Positions 44,635 to 55,914 of a DNA stretch of 64,000 nt are shown in pieces; position 1 is the first letter of the stretch; each line of letters begins with the position of its first letter. The notes below the pieces were generated by a model. That model was not told the DNA's origin, ran no database searches, and worked only from the letters and a program-made list of their open reading frames with translations. The DNA comes from Nocardia sp. CY41 (GTDB lineage Bacteria; Actinomycetota; Actinomycetes; Mycobacteriales; Mycobacteriaceae), in contig NZ_VUOS01000002.1 of assembly GCF_009829325.1 (NCBI RefSeq), positions 186,001-250,000 on the forward strand, read 5' to 3'. A program made the translations under genes and the position numbers.

Positions 44635-46125
44635 ATGACTGAAGTACGGGTCCGATTCTGCCCGTCACCGACCGGAACGCCGCATGTCGGCCTGATCCGG
44701 ACGGCGCTGTTCAACTGGGCCTACGCCCGCCACCACGGTGGCGCATTCGTCTTTCGTATCGAAGACACCGACGCCGCACGGGATTCCGAGGAATCCTACC
44801 GGGCGATTATCGATGCGCTGCGCTGGCTCGGGCTCACCTGGGACGAGGGGCCGGAGGTCGGCGGCCCTTACGAACCATATCGTCAGTCGCAGCGAAAAGA
44901 TCTGCACCTGGACGTCGTTCGGCGTTTGCTGGAGGCCGGTGAGGCGTATGAATCGTTCTCCACGCCGGAGGAAGTCGAGGCCCGCCATCGCGCCGCGGGA
45001 CGCGATCCGAAGCTCGGGTACGACAACTACGATCGCGACCTGACGCCCGAGCAGATCGAGGCGTACCGCGCCGAGGGCCGTCCCGCCGTAATCCGGCTGC
45101 GGATGCCCGGCGAAGACCTGTCCTGGAACGATCTGGTGCGCGGCGAGACCACCTTCAAGGCGGGCAGCGTCCCGGACTTCGCGCTCACCCGTGGCAACGG
45201 CGATCCGCTGTACACGCTGGTCAACCCGGTCGACGACGCGCTGATGCGGATCACCCACGTGCTGCGCGGCGAGGACTTGCTCTCCTCCACGCCGCGACAG
45301 CTCGCGCTGTACGCCGCGCTGCGCCGGATCGGGGTCGCCGATTTCACGCCGGAGTTCGGTCACCTGCCGTTCGTCATGGGCCAGGGCAACAAGAAGTTGT
45401 CCAAGCGTGATCCGGAGTCCAATCTGTTCGCCCACCGCGACCGGGGCTTCATTCCTGAGGGTTTGCTGAATTATCTCGCGCTCCTCGGTTGGGGACTGTC
45501 GGAAGACCGCGACGTGTTCTCCATGGCGGAGATGGTCGAAGCCTTCGACATTTCGAAAGTAAATTCGAATCCGGCCCGTTTCGACCAGAAGAAGGCGGAC
45601 GCGCTCAACGCCGAGCACATTCGATTGCTGGCGCCGGGTGATTTCGCTCACCGGCTGCGGGAGTATCTCACCGAACACGGCCTTGTTGGCGCCGAAATCG
45701 ATGAGAAGGTGTTCGCCGCGGCGGCGGAACTCGTGCAGACCAGGATTGTCGTGCTGGCCGACGCCTGGGAGCTGTTGCGTTTCTTGTTCGCGCCGGCCGA
45801 AGAGTTCGCGATCGACCCCGCGGCGGGAGCCAAGAATCTCGGCTCCGACGCGACCGAGGTATTGCAGGCCGCTATTGCCGCGGTGGAGCCGTTGGCCGAG
45901 TGGACCACCGAGGCGATCGAGGAAGCGCTGAAAAAGGCGCTGATCGATGATCTCGGGCTCAAACCGCGCAAAGCCTTCGCGCCGGTGCGGGTCGCGGTCA
46001 CCGGATCGCATATCAGCCCGCCGCTGTACGAATCGCTGGAACTGCTCGGCCGCGACGTCACCCTGGACCGGTTGCGCTCCGCGCTGGACTGGAAGGAGAC
46101 CGGCCAGGCCGCGCCGCAGGGCTGA
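44635..46125 (+). CDS. gltX: Glutamyl-tRNA synthetase
   Basis: The 496-residue class I synthetase charges tRNA-Glu with glutamate. It has the HIGH-type motif [18 protein letters not shown] near the start and the KMSKS-type motif KLSKR at about residues 254-258. The C-terminal half is the helical anticodon-binding region ([18 protein letters not shown]). ATG at 44635 is preceded by GAAAGAGAG. Two tRNA genes follow, including a tRNA-Glu. Confidence 0.97.
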   Translation: MTEVRVRFCPSPTGTPHVGLIRTALFNWAYARHHGGAFVFRIEDTDAARDSEESYRAIIDALRWLGLTWDEGPEVGGPYEPYRQSQRKDLHLDVVRRLLEAGEAYESFSTPEEVEARHRAAGRDPKLGYDNYDRDLTPEQIEAYRAEGRPAVIRLRMPGEDLSWNDLVRGETTFKAGSVPDFALTRGNGDPLYTLVNPVDDALMRITHVLRGEDLLSSTPRQLALYAALRRIGVADFTPEFGHLPFVMGQGNKKLSKRDPESNLFAHRDRGFIPEGLLNYLALLGWGLSEDRDVFSMAEMVEAFDISKVNSNPARFDQKKADALNAEHIRLLAPGDFAHRLREYLTEHGLVGAEIDEKVFAAAAELVQTRIVVLADAWELLRFLFAPAEEFAIDPAAGAKNLGSDATEVLQAAIAAVEPLAEWTTEAIEEALKKALIDDLGLKPRKAFAPVRVAVTGSHISPPLYESLELLGRDVTLDRLRSALDWKETGQAAPQG

Positions 46126-46240
46126 AAATAGGGCTTTGACCAGGCGATTTGTAGTTAACCCGTAGCCGTTTGGTACTCTTCTTCTCGGCCCGGAACGCGG
46201 TCTCGAGTCACCCAGACTTGCAGATGAACGACCTGGTCAT

Positions 46241-46312
46241 TGGGGTATGGTGTAATTGGCAACACAGCTGATTCTGGTTCAGCCATTCTAGGTTCGAGTC
46301 CTGGTACCCCAG
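46241..46312 (+). tRNA. tRNA-Gln (CTG)
   Basis: This 72-nt cloverleaf has acceptor strands TGGGGTA and TACCCCA, an anticodon arm GCTGA-TTCTGGT-TCAGC with CTG at 46274-46276, and a T-arm with GGTTCGAGTCC. The 3' CCA is not encoded. Confidence 0.95.
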
Positions 46313-46457
46313 CGGAGTGTGTTGAAAGACTTCGGTTCGCGGCCGAAATCCCTCAGCACCTGGCGATTTGGTCGCCGGGCCTCGGCCGGATAAGCTAGCC
46401 GAGCCTCCTGATCGAAAGATCACCACGGCGCTCCTCGCGACAGTGAGAAGCAGTCCT

Positions 46458-46530
46458 GGCCCCGTCGTCTAGCGGCCTAGGACGCCGCCCTCTCAAGGCG
46501 GTAGCGCGGGTTCGAATCCCGTCGGGGCTA
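46458..46530 (+). tRNA. tRNA-Glu (CTC)
   Basis: This 73-nt cloverleaf has an acceptor stem starting GGCCCCG, the anticodon stem CCGCC/GGCGG with CTC at 46492-46494, and a T-arm GGGTTCGAATCCC. The 3' CCA is not encoded. Confidence 0.95.
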
Positions 46531-46539
46531 CGCGAGTGG

Positions 46540-46570
46540 AAGGCCCATGCTCATGGAGCATGGGCCTTTT
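46540..46570 (+). terminator. Intrinsic terminator after tRNA-Glu
   Basis: A perfect stem, AAGGCCCATGCTC/GAGCATGGGCCTT, around a 3-nt loop is followed by T residues. Confidence 0.92.
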
Positions 46571-47208
46571 CTCGTTTCGCTATGTCTTGTGGGGGTGCCC
46601 CCCACACCCCGCCCGGAGGGCTTCGCCCCCGGACCCCCGGCGAGGACTTCGCCCCGCCTGGATTGTGGTGGGTTCTGTACCGGGGTGAGCTGCGGTTTCG
46701 GTCTCGGGTGTGGCCGGAAGGGCGCAGTGGTTGGTCCGGTTCGGCTGGCTGCCGGTGCTGTCGACGGTTCGCCGACTGTGTCTGATCTGTCTGCTGGGCA
46801 ATCCGATGCTCGGATAGTTCGTGAGCACGGTGGCCGACGGTCGCGATCGCGCTACCTGCCATTGATACGACACGCATGCGGCTGTGCCCTGTGAGGCTGC
46901 GCATCGGTGATGCGCAAGCGCACTGTAGTGCCGTGCCGCGACGGCGTAGGGATGTCCCTGATGACGCAGCTGTGAAGCGGCCGTCACCGGATGCGCGCTG
47001 CCGCCATCTGTGCCGGCCCACGGACATGCCAGACGGGCGCATCGCACCCTCGGCGGAACCCGACTCGCTCGGTGGGTTGCGGTGTCCGGTGCCGGGATGC
47101 CACGCCCAGGTGTGGTGACGCGGGTCCCCTCGATGCGTCCGGCGCGAGCCTGCGCAAAAGAAAGGCCCTCCAGCGATCTTGCTGGAGGGCCTTCGCCGTC
47201 TGTGCGGA
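46571..47208. other. Long intergenic region after the tRNA genes
   Basis: This 638-nt stretch has no gene I can support. It contains G/C-rich imperfect inverted repeats at about 46590-46640 (GGGGGTGCCCCCC and GAGGGCTTCGCCCCC) and, at its right end, the terminator of the small DUF5302-like gene. Confidence 0.5.
47162..47193 (-). terminator. Terminator of the DUF5302-like gene
   Basis: A perfect 13-bp stem, AAGGCCCTCCAGC/GCTGGAGGGCCTT, with a GATCTT loop lies 15 nt beyond the stop codon of the small minus-strand gene. Confidence 0.85.
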
Positions 47209-47388
47209 CTAGCCGCTCTTGCGCCGGAATTCCCGCTTGTGGCCGACCGCGGCGTGCGCCCCGGACGCCTTCGACCGGCCGTCGAGGTGATCGGCCGCGC
47301 GGGCGTTCTGCTGGTTCTTGCGCTCCAGTGCTTCCCGGAACTTGCGCTTCACCTCGTCGGCGCCAGTGGCCTTACCCGAATCCGCCAT
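47209..47388 (-). CDS. Small basic DUF5302 protein
   Basis: The 59-residue protein starts MADSGKATGADEVKRKFREALERK and ends KREFRRKSG. It is very basic, helical and soluble. The N-terminal EVKRKFREALERK segment and the length match the actinobacterial DUF5302 family as I remember it. GAGGAG precedes the ATG, and a terminator follows the stop. Such a small basic protein might bind nucleic acid, but its function is unknown. It is easily missed because of its size. Confidence 0.8.
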   Translation of the reverse strand: MADSGKATGADEVKRKFREALERKNQQNARAADHLDGRSKASGAHAAVGHKREFRRKSG

Positions 47389-47536
47389 CGCTGCTCCTCG
47401 TCGTCGCGGCCGCGCAGCGCGTCCTCGCGGGCGGCGGTGCCCGGCCGATTCCTGTCGAACACCCCGACGCTAGCCCGTGCGAGGTGGTTGTGTCAGTTGG
47501 ATTTCGGGCGCGTCGCGCGGCCCGATCGCGCCCGGA

Positions 47537-48037
47537 TCAGTCCAGTGCCTGCGCAGTGCTGCCGCCGAGGGGCATCGCGGGGAGACCGAGCTTGCGGTGA
47601 TCCCAACTGCGCGTGCGCTCGGGCACCACGCGCACGGCGACCCGCTTGTTCAGCATGGCCTCCACCATCGGCCGCATCTCCTCGCTGTAGGGGCCGGTAT
47701 AGCGTTCCCACACGCTCACGCCGACGGCGAAGAGTTTCCCGGCGTCGTCGATGATCTCGGCGCGGCCCTCGATCGAGACGCCCCTGAGCTGGTCGTAGGT
47801 GTCGCCCGCCTCGATCATGCAGGTGACCCGGGGATCGCGGCGCAGGTTCACCGCCTTCTGCGACTTGGCCTTGGTCTCGAACCAGATCTCGCCGTCGATC
47901 AGCGCGTACCACATCGCGGTCAGGTGCGGCGTGCCCTTCGGGCCGATGGTCGCCAGGGTCGCGATCCGGCTGCGCTGCAGGAACTCGGTGATCTCGGTGT
48001 CGGACATCACGATCTGTGCCCGTTGGTTGACTCCCAT
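47537..48037 (-). CDS. PPOX-class flavin/F420-dependent protein
   Basis: The 166-residue protein has the split-barrel fold of the pyridoxamine phosphate oxidase family: IATLATIGPKGTPHLTAMWYALIDGEIWFETKAKSQKAVNLRRDPRVTCMIEAG is collapsed here into its key blocks LATIGPKG, WYALIDG and KSQKAVNL. Mycolata have many members using F420 or FMN, and this one resembles the F420-linked group. The window also encodes an F420 biosynthesis enzyme (fbiD). The substrate is unknown. It lies just downstream of the IclR-family gene on the same strand. Confidence 0.85.
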   Translation of the reverse strand: MGVNQRAQIVMSDTEITEFLQRSRIATLATIGPKGTPHLTAMWYALIDGEIWFETKAKSQKAVNLRRDPRVTCMIEAGDTYDQLRGVSIEGRAEIIDDAGKLFAVGVSVWERYTGPYSEEMRPMVEAMLNKRVAVRVVPERTRSWDHRKLGLPAMPLGGSTAQALD

Positions 48038-48070
48038 GGGCCAACTGTAGAGAGTCCGGACTGAAACGTG

Positions 48071-48772
48071 TTACAGACGCTTGTGCAGAGCCTCGGCCGC
48101 CGCGACCAGATCCGCCGCCCACCGGGCGCCCGGTCTGCGGCCCATCCGATCGATCGGTCCGGACACCGAGACCGCCGCGACCACGCTGCCTCCGGCATCG
48201 CGCACCGGCGCGGACACGCTGGCCACACCTGCCGCGCGCTCGGCGGCGCTCTGCGCCCACCCGCGCTTGCGCACCTCGGCGAGCGCGCGCTCGCCGAACA
48301 CCGCGTCGGCCAGAATGGTGCGCTGCAGCTCCGGGTCGGCCCACGCCAGCAGCACTTTGGCCGCCGATCCGGCGGTGAGCGGCAGCCGCGCGCCGATCGG
48401 CACGGTGTCACGCAGTCCGACGGGGGGTTCCAGCGCCGCGACGCAGACGCGGGCGTTGCCGTCGCGGCAGTAGAGCTGGACGCTCTCCCCGGTGATCTCG
48501 CGCAGCCGGGGCAGAATGGCCGACGCGGCCTCGAGCAGCGGATCGCTGGCGCTGGTCGCGAGCTCGGCGAGGGCCGGGCCCGGCCGCCAGGTGCCGTTGC
48601 TGTCGCGAGCGAGCAGGCGGTGCACTTCCAACCCGACGGCGAGCCGGTGCGCGGTGGCGCGCGGCAGCCCGGTGCGCGCGCACAGCTCGTTGAGACCCGA
48701 CGGATGCTCGGCAACGGCGTACAGGACCGCCACTGCTTTGTCGAGGACGCCGATGCCGCTATGCTGTCTCAT
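48071..48772 (-). CDS. IclR-family regulator (NdgR-like) next to leuCD
   Basis: The 233-residue regulator has an N-terminal winged helix-turn-helix (LDKAVAVLYAVAEHPSGLNELCARTGLPRATAHRLAVGLE) and the IclR effector domain. It is divergent from leuC, the same arrangement as the Streptomyces ndgR and mycobacterial equivalents, where this regulator controls leucine and other amino acid genes. It is therefore the likely regulator of leuCD and perhaps of itself. About 155 nt separate the two starts. Confidence 0.9.
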   Translation of the reverse strand: MRQHSGIGVLDKAVAVLYAVAEHPSGLNELCARTGLPRATAHRLAVGLEVHRLLARDSNGTWRPGPALAELATSASDPLLEAASAILPRLREITGESVQLYCRDGNARVCVAALEPPVGLRDTVPIGARLPLTAGSAAKVLLAWADPELQRTILADAVFGERALAEVRKRGWAQSAAERAAGVASVSAPVRDAGGSVVAAVSVSGPIDRMGRRPGARWAADLVAAAEALHKRL

Positions 48773-48927
48773 AGAACGATACTAGCGTCTCGGATGTTGA
48801 GAAATCCACCTTCACGGATTTCGCCCCTCAGCGTCCGGACCAGGCGCAGCTATCCCAATTCGTGCAACCGTCGCCGCGGCGGAGTCCAGATCGCGGAACG
48901 GCTGCTTCGTCCGAAAGGTGATCGACC

Positions 48928-50349
48928 ATGGCCGAACCGCGCACGCTGGCCGAGAAGGTGTGGGACCAGCACGTCGTCGCTCGCGGGGAGGGCGAGAGTG
49001 CCTCGCGCGAACCGGACCTGATCTACATCGACCTGCATCTGGTCCACGAGGTGACCAGCCCGCAGGCCTTCGACGGCCTGCGGGCCGCGGGCCGGCCGGT
49101 GCGACGACCGGATCTCACGATCGCGACCGAGGATCACAACGTCCCGACCGTCGATATCGACAAGCCGATCGCCGACCCGGTTTCGCGCACCCAGGTGGAG
49201 ACGCTGCGGCGCAACTGCGCGGAATTCGGTGTGCGGCTGCACCCGATGGGCGACCTGGACCAGGGCATCGTGCACGTGGTGGGGCCGCAGCTGGGCCTGA
49301 CCCAGCCGGGCATGACCGTGGTCTGCGGCGACAGCCACACCTCGACGCACGGCGCGTTCGGCGCGCTGGCGATGGGCATCGGCACCTCCGAGGTCGAGCA
49401 TGTGCTTGCCACCCAGACCCTCTCGCTGCGCCCGTTCAAGACGATGGCGATCACGGTGGACGGCGTCATGCCCGCGGGCGTGACGAGCAAGGACCTGATC
49501 CTGGCCGTCATCGCGAAGATCGGCACGGGCGGCGGCCAGGGCTACGTCCTCGAGTACCGCGGGGAGGCCATCCGGGCCATGTCGATGGAGGCCCGAATGA
49601 CGATCTGCAACATGTCCATCGAGGCGGGCGCGCGGGCCGGGATGATCGCGCCGGACGAGACGACCTACGAATTCCTCCAAGGACGGCCGCACGCGCCGCA
49701 GGGAGCCGACTGGGACGCCGCCGTGGCGGCCTGGGAGGCGCTGAAGACCGACGAGGGCGCCGTTTTCGACGCCGAGGTGCACATCGACGCGTCCGAGCTG
49801 ACTCCGTTCGTCACCTGGGGCACCAACCCGGGCCAAGGCGCCCCGCTGGGCGAGGCGGTGCCCGACCCCGCCGCCTTCGCCGACGAGGTGGCCCGTGAGT
49901 CCGCGGAGAAAGCTCTGCGTTACATGGACTTGGAGCCGGGTACTCCGCTTCGACAAGTACCGATCGACACCGTATTCGTCGGTTCGTGCACCAACGGACG
50001 CATTGAGGATTTGCGTGCGGTGGCCGGGATTTTGAAGGGACGTCATGTCGCCGACGGCGTGCGAATGTTGGTTGTACCGGGGTCGATGCGGGTTCGCGCC
50101 CAGGCGGAAAAAGAAGGACTCGGCGAGATTTTCACCGCGGCCGGCGCCGAATGGCGGCAGGCGGGCTGCTCAATGTGCCTGGGAATGAATCCGGACCAGC
50201 TCGAGCCCGGCCAGCGTTGCGCGTCCACCTCGAACCGCAACTTCGAGGGCAGGCAGGGCAAAGGCGGCCGTACGCACCTCGTTTCTCCCCTCGTAGCGGC
50301 CGCGACGGCGGTCCGCGGAACACTGTCGTCGCCTGCGGATCTGGACTGA
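48928..50349 (+). CDS. leuC: 3-isopropylmalate dehydratase large subunit
   Basis: The 473-residue aconitase-family subunit carries the [4Fe-4S] cluster: the three ligands Cys-354 (VGSCTNG), Cys-414 and Cys-417 (AGCSMCLGM) are in place. It also has [28 protein letters not shown]. With LeuD it isomerises 2-isopropylmalate to 3-isopropylmalate in leucine synthesis. AAAGG precedes the ATG. leuD starts 39 nt downstream, so the two form an operon. Confidence 0.98.
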   Translation: MAEPRTLAEKVWDQHVVARGEGESASREPDLIYIDLHLVHEVTSPQAFDGLRAAGRPVRRPDLTIATEDHNVPTVDIDKPIADPVSRTQVETLRRNCAEFGVRLHPMGDLDQGIVHVVGPQLGLTQPGMTVVCGDSHTSTHGAFGALAMGIGTSEVEHVLATQTLSLRPFKTMAITVDGVMPAGVTSKDLILAVIAKIGTGGGQGYVLEYRGEAIRAMSMEARMTICNMSIEAGARAGMIAPDETTYEFLQGRPHAPQGADWDAAVAAWEALKTDEGAVFDAEVHIDASELTPFVTWGTNPGQGAPLGEAVPDPAAFADEVARESAEKALRYMDLEPGTPLRQVPIDTVFVGSCTNGRIEDLRAVAGILKGRHVADGVRMLVVPGSMRVRAQAEKEGLGEIFTAAGAEWRQAGCSMCLGMNPDQLEPGQRCASTSNRNFEGRQGKGGRTHLVSPLVAAATAVRGTLSSPADLD

Positions 50350-50388
50350 CCGGCCCCGATTCCCTCAAACAAACCCAGGAGATTCGTA

Positions 50389-50997
50389 ATGGAAGCCTTC
50401 ACCGTGCACAAGGGCATCGGGGTGCCGCTGCGCCGCTCCAATGTCGATACCGATCAGATCATCCCGGCCGTCTACCTCAAGCGGGTGACGCGGACCGGAT
50501 TCGAGGACGGGTTGTTCGCCGCATGGCGGACCGATCCCGACTTCATTCTGAACATCGCGCCTTACAACAGGGGTAGTGTGCTGGTGGCGGGCCCGGATTT
50601 CGGTACCGGATCGTCACGTGAGCACGCTGTTTGGGCGCTGTCTGACTACGGCTTTCGGGTGGTCATCTCATCGCGGTTCGCCGACATCTTCCGCGGCAAT
50701 GCGGGCAAGGGTGGTCTGCTCGCCGCTCAGATGTCACAGAACGATGTCGAAATGCTCTGGAAGTTGCTCGAGGAACAGCCCGGCTTGGAATTGGTTGTGG
50801 GCCTCGAGGCGCGCACGGTGACGGCCGGAACCGTCGTGTTGCCGTTCGATATTGATGACTACACCAGGTGGCGTCTGCTGGAGGGATTGGATGACATCGG
50901 GCTGACGCTGCGCCGGGAGGACGCGATCGCCCGGTTCGAAAAGGCAAGGCCAACATGGAAACCGACGACCCTGCCGGTACATATTTCGCAGACGTAA
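50389..50997 (+). CDS. leuD: 3-isopropylmalate dehydratase small subunit
   Basis: The 202-residue swivel-domain subunit has [22 protein letters not shown] at the start and [41 protein letters not shown], kept here in short blocks as [10 protein letters not shown] and [11 protein letters not shown]. It completes the active site of LeuCD. The ATG follows AGGAG. It lies directly after leuC; hupB follows after a promoter-sized gap. Confidence 0.98.
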   Translation: MEAFTVHKGIGVPLRRSNVDTDQIIPAVYLKRVTRTGFEDGLFAAWRTDPDFILNIAPYNRGSVLVAGPDFGTGSSREHAVWALSDYGFRVVISSRFADIFRGNAGKGGLLAAQMSQNDVEMLWKLLEEQPGLELVVGLEARTVTAGTVVLPFDIDDYTRWRLLEGLDDIGLTLRREDAIARFEKARPTWKPTTLPVHISQT

Positions 50998-51153
50998 TCA
51001 CCCTCGCCGGTTAGCTGGACGGCCGGAGTTGCGGTAGCTGGACGTGTGCTAAACCACATGAATTTTGGCGTGGCACATAGACTCTTGCCCAAAGTGGGTT
51101 TACCGTGGTACCTAGTCGGTCCGACGACGGGCCATTAGTCTGCGGAGGATTCA

Positions 51154-51801
51154 ATGAACAAGGCGGAACTGATCGACGTTCTGACCGAAAAGTTGGGTAC
51201 GGACAGGCGCACGGCCACCGCGGCAGTCGAGCATGTGGTCGACACCATCGTGCGCGCGGTGCACAAGGGTCAGAGCGTCACAATCACCGGATTCGGTGTG
51301 TTCGAACAGCGTAAGCGGGCGGCTCGCGTCGCCCGGAACCCGCGTACCGGCGAAACCGTGAAGGTCAAGCCCACTTCGGTACCCGCGTTCCGTCCCGGCG
51401 CCCAGTTCAAGGCGGTGATCGCGGGCAAGCAGAAACTGGCCGCGACCGGGCCCGCTGTGAAGCGCGGGGTGAATGCGCCGGTGGCCGCGAAGAAGGCGGC
51501 GGCGAAGAAGACGGCGGCCAAGAAGACCGCCGCCAAGAAATCGACGCCGACCAAGGCGCCCGCCAAGACCACGGCCAAGAAGGCCGCCGCCAAGGCCCCG
51601 GCCAAGACCACCGCCCGCAAGACGACCGCTACGAAGACCGCTGCGAAGAAGGCGCCCGCGAAGAAGACCGCGGTCGCGAAGAAGGCTCCGGCCAAGAAGA
51701 CGGCCACCAAGGCCACGGCGGCCAAGAAGACCACCGCCGCCAAGAAGGCCCCTGCGAAGAAGACCGCGGCCAAGAAGGCCCCGGCTCGTGGAACCCGCTG
51801 A
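51154..51801 (+). CDS. hupB: HU-type nucleoid protein with Lys/Ala-rich tail
   Basis: The 215-residue protein starts with the HU fold ([15 protein letters not shown], then the DNA-binding arm [12 protein letters not shown]). A long low-complexity tail of PAKK and TAAKK-type repeats occupies residues 105-215. This is the mycobacterial/nocardial HupB layout, an abundant DNA-binding protein whose tail resembles histone H1. The GC-rich repeat DNA in the tail gives open frames on several strands that are not genes. GGAGG precedes the ATG, and a terminator follows. Confidence 0.96.
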   Translation: MNKAELIDVLTEKLGTDRRTATAAVEHVVDTIVRAVHKGQSVTITGFGVFEQRKRAARVARNPRTGETVKVKPTSVPAFRPGAQFKAVIAGKQKLAATGPAVKRGVNAPVAAKKAAAKKTAAKKTAAKKSTPTKAPAKTTAKKAAAKAPAKTTARKTTATKTAAKKAPAKKTAVAKKAPAKKTATKATAAKKTTAAKKAPAKKTAAKKAPARGTR

Positions 51802-51871
51802 TCTCGAGCCACCGCCGGATCGGCGCTGAATGCGCGGCCCCACGACTGGGCCCATTCGCCTCAACGTCGAG

Positions 51872-51902
51872 ACGGCCCCGGGAGACACCCGGGGCCGTTT
51901 TC
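51872..51902 (+). terminator. Terminator downstream of hupB
   Basis: The stem ACGGCCCCGGG/CCCGGGGCCGT with an AGACA loop is followed by TTTT. It is about 70 nt after the hupB stop and could also face the converging mutT1 gene. Confidence 0.88.
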
Positions 51903-51997
51903 GGCTGTCCGCCTACCGTGACGTCACCCTCGCGGCGGGCCGTGCTCGTCGACCGGCGCCTGCCGACCCGCGCGGTGACGACGGAGTTGCCGTCGTA

Positions 51998-52960
51998 TCA
52001 GGACTGCCCGTCGTAGGCTGACAGCGATCGATCCAGATGGTCGGCGGCCACCAAGCGATGGCCGACGAACGACAGCACCCACACACTGCCCTTGCGATTG
52101 CGCGCAGACGGCAGCACGAGTCCGTCGCGTTCGGCCAGCCGGCCCAGCAGATCTGGGATCACCTTGCCCTGACTGCAGACGACGCGAACCGCTTTGTCCG
52201 ACACCAGGGCTCGAAACCGTTCCTCGGCCTCGTCCGGGCGCTCGGCGTACCCGTCTTCGGAAAACAATGGCTCCTCGACGATTTCGACGCCGAGCTTGTC
52301 CGCCAACGGCGCCACGGTCCGCACGCAGCGCAGGGGAGGAGCCGAATAGAACTGAGATGCGCCGAACGCCAAGAGATTCGGCGTGAGCGCCCGCGCCTGC
52401 GTGTCGCCATCGCGGTCGAGCGGGCGCTGGTCGTCGGGACCGTTGAAGCGGTTCCTACGGCCGGCTTTGGCATGCCGGACCAACAGCAGGGTGTCGGTAC
52501 GCGCGGGCAATCGGGTGAAGGCGCGCACCACCTGCCGGTCCATCGGATACGACAACTGGTCCATCACCCGGTCCAGCGGGTGCCAGCTGAGCACGTCCAC
52601 CTCGGAGTTGGCCGTGAACTCCCCGCTCATCAGTTCCGCGGCCCAGTAGTCGACCCGCTTGAGCTTGCGGTGGCCCGGAATCGGGTAGGTCACGTGCCCG
52701 AGGTAGCGGCCGAGCCTGCACTCCAGCCCGGTCTCCTCGCGGACTTCGCGGACCGCGGCCAGCACCGGGGTCTCACCCGGGTCGAGCTTGCCCTTCGGCA
52801 GCGACCAGTCCTCGTACTTGGGGCGGTGCACGATCGCGATCTCGATCGCCCCGGTGGACGACTCGCGCCACAGCACCGCTCCGGCGGCGTAGATGTTGGC
52901 GGTGACGCGGGGATCCCAGAACGGGCCCCCCTCCTGTTCGAACCCCGTGGTGGCGTTCAC
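51998..52960 (-). CDS. mutT1: MutT1-type NUDIX hydrolase with C-terminal histidine phosphatase domain
   Basis: The 320-residue protein has an N-terminal NUDIX domain with the box [25 protein letters not shown] (short form: G-x5-E-x7-REVREETG) and a C-terminal histidine phosphatase domain starting [12 protein letters not shown]. This two-domain layout is that of mycobacterial MutT1, which removes oxidised guanine nucleotides such as 8-oxo-dGTP and diadenosine polyphosphates. GTG at 52960 overlaps the ppk stop by 4 nt, so the two genes are coupled, the same order as in mycobacteria. Confidence 0.92.
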   Translation of the reverse strand: MNATTGFEQEGGPFWDPRVTANIYAAGAVLWRESSTGAIEIAIVHRPKYEDWSLPKGKLDPGETPVLAAVREVREETGLECRLGRYLGHVTYPIPGHRKLKRVDYWAAELMSGEFTANSEVDVLSWHPLDRVMDQLSYPMDRQVVRAFTRLPARTDTLLLVRHAKAGRRNRFNGPDDQRPLDRDGDTQARALTPNLLAFGASQFYSAPPLRCVRTVAPLADKLGVEIVEEPLFSEDGYAERPDEAEERFRALVSDKAVRVVCSQGKVIPDLLGRLAERDGLVLPSARNRKGSVWVLSFVGHRLVAADHLDRSLSAYDGQS

Positions 52961-55128
52961 TGCTGATCTGGCCTCCGCAGCCGCATCAGGAATTCCTGAT
53001 GGTCTCTGATCTTGTCCCCGTCGCCGGAGGTCCCCGGCGACGCCCGCCAGGTGCCGTCCGGTTGCAGCACCCAGCAGCGTGTGGTCGGCGAGAGGGCCGA
53101 TTCGAACACCTCGCAGAGTTGTTCGGTCAACCGCGGGTCCTTCACCTGCGCCATCACCTCGACCCGGCGGTCCAGGTTGCGGTGCATCATGTCGGCGCTG
53201 CCGATCCAGTACTCGTCCTGCGCCTGGAAGTGCAGGATGCGGGAATGCTCCAGGAACCGGCCGAGGATGGAGCGGACCTCGATGTTCTCGCTCATGCCCA
53301 GCACACCGGGGCGCAGACCGCAGATGCCGCGCACCACGATCTGCACCGGGACGCCCGCCTGCGAGGCCCGGTACAGCGCGTCGATGATCTCCTCGTCGAC
53401 TATCGCATTGGCCTTCAGCCTGATTCGGGCGTCCTCGCCGCGGCCGGCCAGTTCGATCTCGCGCTGGATGCGCTCGATGATGCCGGAGCGCACGCTGTGC
53501 GGTGCGACGAGCAGGTTGCGGTAGTTCTCCTTGCGCGAGTAACCGGTCAGCGAATTGAACAGGTCGGTCAGGTCGGCGCCTATTTCCGGTGCCGCGGTGA
53601 GCAACCCGACGTCCTCGTAGAGACGCGCGGTCTTCGGGTTGTAGTTGCCGGTCCCGATGTGGCAATAGCGCCGGATGGTAGCGCCCTCCCGACGCACCAC
53701 CAGGCAGGTCTTGCAATGGGTTTTCAGGCCGATGAGGCCGTACACCACGTGCACTCCGGCCTGTTCCAGCGCGCGGGCCCACTTGATGTTGGCCTGCTCG
53801 TCGAAGCGCGCCTTGATCTCCACCAGGGCGACCACCTGCTTGCCGGCTTCGGCGGCGTCGATGAGCGCGTTGACGATGGGGGAATCGCCGGAGGTGCGGT
53901 AGAGCGTCTGCTTGATGGCCAGCACCTGGGGGTCGGCGGCGGCCTGTTCGATGAATCGCTGCACGCTGGTGGAGAAGGAGTCGTACGGATGGTGCACGAG
54001 CACGTCGCCCTCGCGCAGCGCGGCGAAGACGTTGCGCGGCGTCTCCCGTTCGCCGAAAGCGGGCGGTGTCGCGGGGACGTAGGGAGTGTCCTTGAGATTC
54101 GGCCGGTCCACCCCGTACACCTGCCAGAGGCAGGACAGGTCGAGCAGGCCGGGCACCTGGATGACGTCGCCGGGGTCGACGTCCAGCTCCCGCAGGAGCA
54201 GATCGAGCATGTGCTCGGTCATGTCGTCGGACACCTCCAGGCGCACCGGCGAACCGAACCGCCGCCGGGCCAGCTCCCGTTCCAGGGCCTGGAGCAAATC
54301 CTCGTCGCGATCCTCGTCGACCTCGAAATCCGCGTTGCGGGTGATCCGGAACGAGTGGTGCTCGACCACGTCCATGCCGGGGAACAGCAGATCCAGGTGC
54401 GCGGCGATGAGCGCTTCCATCGGCAGGAAAGCGGCGATCGGGGAGCCGGGTTCGGTGCGGCGCACGCGGACGAACCGGTCGACGTTGTCGGGCACCTTGA
54501 CGCGAGCGAAGTGCTCACCGCCGGTAGCGGAATCCTTGACCGTCACCGCGAGGTTGAGACTCAGTCCGCTGATGTAGGGGAAGGGATGCGCGGGATCCAC
54601 CGCGAGCGGGGTGAGGACCGGGAAGACCTGATCCTGGAAGTAGCCCGAAAGACGCTCGCGTTCGCTCTCGTCCAGATCGTTCCAGTCGATGATCGCGATG
54701 CCCTCGGCCGTCAGCGCGGGCAGCACGCTGTCGAGGAAGACGCGGGCATGCCGCACCGCGATCTCCTGCGTGCGCACGGCGATCAGTTCCAGCTGCTCGC
54801 TGGGAGAGCGGCCGTCGGCCGAGCGAACCAGCAACCCGGTCTCGGCGCGGCGTTTCAGCCCCGCCACCCGCACCATGTAGAACTCGTCGAGGTTCGAGGC
54901 GAAGATCGCGAGGAATTTCGCGCGCTCCAGCAACGGCAGCGACGCGTCCTCGGCGAGGGCGAGCACGCGGGCGTTGAAGTCCAGCCAGCTCAATTCACGA
55001 TTGAGGTAGCGATCGCGTGGCAACCGCGCCGCCGACGAGTCGGCGGACAGGGGTGTCGCCGCCGGGGGTGGCGTGGGAAGCAACGGCTGCTGCTTGACGG
55101 TTTCCGTATCGCTCACGCCAACGATCAT
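52957..55128 (-). CDS. ppk1: Polyphosphate kinase 1
   Basis: The 723-residue PPK1 makes long-chain polyphosphate from ATP. It has the N-terminal [17 protein letters not shown], the core [24 protein letters not shown] and [19 protein letters not shown] with the two catalytic His (about residues 470 and 490), and a C-terminal domain with [25 protein letters not shown] at 55128 is used, but an in-frame GTG at 55116 is equally plausible as GGTAAGGG sits before both. mutT1 overlaps its end. Confidence 0.97.
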   Translation of the reverse strand: MIVGVSDTETVKQQPLLPTPPPAATPLSADSSAARLPRDRYLNRELSWLDFNARVLALAEDASLPLLERAKFLAIFASNLDEFYMVRVAGLKRRAETGLLVRSADGRSPSEQLELIAVRTQEIAVRHARVFLDSVLPALTAEGIAIIDWNDLDESERERLSGYFQDQVFPVLTPLAVDPAHPFPYISGLSLNLAVTVKDSATGGEHFARVKVPDNVDRFVRVRRTEPGSPIAAFLPMEALIAAHLDLLFPGMDVVEHHSFRITRNADFEVDEDRDEDLLQALERELARRRFGSPVRLEVSDDMTEHMLDLLLRELDVDPGDVIQVPGLLDLSCLWQVYGVDRPNLKDTPYVPATPPAFGERETPRNVFAALREGDVLVHHPYDSFSTSVQRFIEQAAADPQVLAIKQTLYRTSGDSPIVNALIDAAEAGKQVVALVEIKARFDEQANIKWARALEQAGVHVVYGLIGLKTHCKTCLVVRREGATIRRYCHIGTGNYNPKTARLYEDVGLLTAAPEIGADLTDLFNSLTGYSRKENYRNLLVAPHSVRSGIIERIQREIELAGRGEDARIRLKANAIVDEEIIDALYRASQAGVPVQIVVRGICGLRPGVLGMSENIEVRSILGRFLEHSRILHFQAQDEYWIGSADMMHRNLDRRVEVMAQVKDPRLTEQLCEVFESALSPTTRCWVLQPDGTWRASPGTSGDGDKIRDHQEFLMRLRRPDQQ

Positions 55129-55199
55129 CCCTTACCGGACAGGCCGCGCGCATCCCGCGAGCGTGATCGTCCTGTGTCTCACGCCACCATGGCGACCTG

Positions 55200-55883
55200 C
55201 TAGCACACGTGTGGAACGTGTTCGTGAACGCCGCTCGGCCACCCGATGTCGTGCAGGACAGCACGCGTCGCGTTTCCGGCCCCGAGGGCAACCGCGCGGT
55301 CCAAGTCGGCGGGGGTGTCGACGTCCAGGCGCAGGCCCGGCCAGTCCCCGGTGAGGTCTACCGCGCCCGCGTCGATATGACTGCGCGCCGAGCCGGGTCC
55401 GAAGCGGGGATCGAGCGCGGCGATCGGGTCGCGGACGACGAGCGCCGCGGTGCCGCTGCCCTCGTGATCGATCACGATCGAGCGCAGCCCGCGCGGGGCG
55501 GCGGCGAGCATGTCGGACAGTTCTTCCGGGCGCAGGGCGGGCAGATCGGCTTGGAGTGCGAGCAGATCGACCGGGCCGTGCGCATCGCGCAACGCGGCGG
55601 CGGTGGCGGCCAGCGCGGTGTTCAGCCCCTCGGCCTGCGATTGGCGCGGTTCCGGATGAACGTCGGCGCCGAGCGTGCGGGCCATATCCGCGACGGCGGG
55701 GTCGGGCGTGACCACGGTGACCGAGACGACTTCGGCGACCGCCGCGGTGGCGGTCACGGTGTCGGCGAGCATGGCCAGCACCAGCCGGGCCCGGTGCTCC
55801 GGGCGCAACCGGTCGGCCAGTCGGCTCTTGGCCCGATCGAGGCTCTTGACCGCGATCACGGCATGCACGGCGTGCGGGCGCAT
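55200..55883 (-). CDS. fbiD: Phosphoenolpyruvate/2-phospholactate guanylyltransferase (F420 synthesis)
   Basis: The 227-residue nucleotidyltransferase starts [24 protein letters not shown], the CofC/FbiD signature, and later has [14 protein letters not shown] and [18 protein letters not shown]. In mycobacteria FbiD uses GTP and phosphoenolpyruvate for the first step of the coenzyme F420 side chain; CofC in archaea uses 2-phospholactate. GGAAGGA lies 7 nt before the ATG. It is divergent from gpsA with only a 31-nt gap and lies just downstream of the ppk1 start region. Confidence 0.9.
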   Translation of the reverse strand: MRPHAVHAVIAVKSLDRAKSRLADRLRPEHRARLVLAMLADTVTATAAVAEVVSVTVVTPDPAVADMARTLGADVHPEPRQSQAEGLNTALAATAAALRDAHGPVDLLALQADLPALRPEELSDMLAAAPRGLRSIVIDHEGSGTAALVVRDPIAALDPRFGPGSARSHIDAGAVDLTGDWPGLRLDVDTPADLDRAVALGAGNATRAVLHDIGWPSGVHEHVPHVC

Positions 55884-55914
55884 GCGAGCAATCCTTCCAT
55901 GGCATATTGGGCTG

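Noticed and set aside
46571..47208. Possible protein genes after the tRNAs
   Set aside because: Frames exist but are Arg/Pro-rich, overlap each other on both strands, and lack ribosome binding sites.
51473..51829. Arg-rich frames over the hupB tail
   Set aside because: They are frame-shifted readings of the Lys/Ala repeat in hupB.
52999..55203. Plus-strand frame over ppk1
   Set aside because: It lies opposite PPK1, which carries all family motifs. The product has no motif of its own.
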